In this document: one piece after another, positions 63,988 to 64,000 of the stretch
Position numbering within the stretch: the stretch's first letter is position 1
How the letters are laid out: the number at the start of each line of letters is the position of its first letter
Assembly (NCBI RefSeq): GCF_001660815.1
Contig: NZ_LYMI01000001.1
Location: forward strand, 62,001-126,000
DNA length: 64,000 nt
Source: Xanthomonas nasturtii
GTDB taxonomy: Bacteria > Pseudomonadota > Gammaproteobacteria > Xanthomonadales > Xanthomonadaceae
Direction of reading: 5' to 3'
Position numbers and translations under genes: made by a program
Notes under the pieces: generated by a model
Told to the model about the DNA's origin: nothing
Database searches by the model: none
What the model saw: the letters and a program-made list of their open reading frames with translations, nothing else

Positions 63988-64000
63988 ATGAGCAACACCG
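63988..64000 (+). CDS. xylA: Start of probable xylose isomerase (cut by window edge)
   Basis: Only ATGAGCAACACC (MSNT) and one further base lie in the window. The preceding CAAGGACATC is a fair ribosome-binding region, and xylose isomerase of Xanthomonas begins MSNT and commonly neighbours xylB. The call therefore rests mainly on context. Confidence 0.5.

Overview
The window is high-GC DNA from a gammaproteobacterium of the Xanthomonadaceae, almost certainly a Xanthomonas. The assignment rests on the lexA operator TTAGTAGTAATACTACTAA, the pncC/lexA/recA/recX/alaS/csrA order, a Bcp with Cys48/Cys84 as in X. campestris Bcp, long TonB-dependent receptors heading a plant-polysaccharide locus, and surE-pcm-yqaA-nlpD with no rpoS behind it. 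The species cannot be fixed from this window alone.

Layout. 1-10.9 kb is conserved housekeeping: smr, surE-pcm-yqaA-nlpD, an Xcc1710-like protein, yhbY, rlmE-ftsH, folP-miaA-hfq-hflX. 11.3-22.5 kb carries pncC, a TonB-dependent receptor, an ABC1/UbiB-family kinase, the SOS genes lexA-recA-recX, alaS, csrA (with a possible 12-codon leader ORF) and tRNA-Ser(GCT). 22.6-27.5 kb has a chemoreceptor with a doubtful N-terminus, a divergent pirin/LysR pair, a DedA-rhodanese fusion and two identical tRNA-Arg(ACG) genes. 27.5-34.7 kb has an alpha/beta hydrolase-thiD pair, phoH2 with a small lipoprotein, bcp, an RraB-like protein, gcvR divergent from dapA-bamC-like, and fdxA. 34.8-35.0 kb is an intergenic repeat cluster.

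35.1-40.1 kb is a D-galactonate catabolic operon (dgoA-dgoD-lactonase-dgoK, every junction overlapping) with a divergent LysR regulator. 40.1-44.6 kb is a compositionally distinct accessory segment. It holds a DUF2235 lipase-like putative toxin with a glutamine-rich tail, two near-identical lipoproteins (likely immunity proteins), a small membrane protein, and two broken pieces of further toxin copies. It is bounded by a second copy of the 3' end of the LysR gene, which suggests how it arrived.

44.8 kb to the right edge is a xyloglucan-utilisation locus: two TonB-dependent receptors, GH74 endo-xyloglucanase, a CE20-type acetylesterase, GH35 beta-galactosidase lipoprotein, GH31 alpha-xylosidase with a PA14 module, GH95 alpha-L-fucosidase, xylB and the first codons of what is probably xylA. 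The GH74 enzyme would cut the backbone, the receptors would import oligosaccharides, periplasmic enzymes would strip acetyl, galactose, fucose and xylose, and XylAB would feed xylose into metabolism. The dgo operon 5 kb upstream could take up oxidised galactose. Both receptor genes share a dyad-like promoter element and an identical 16-nt leader, which points to common control.
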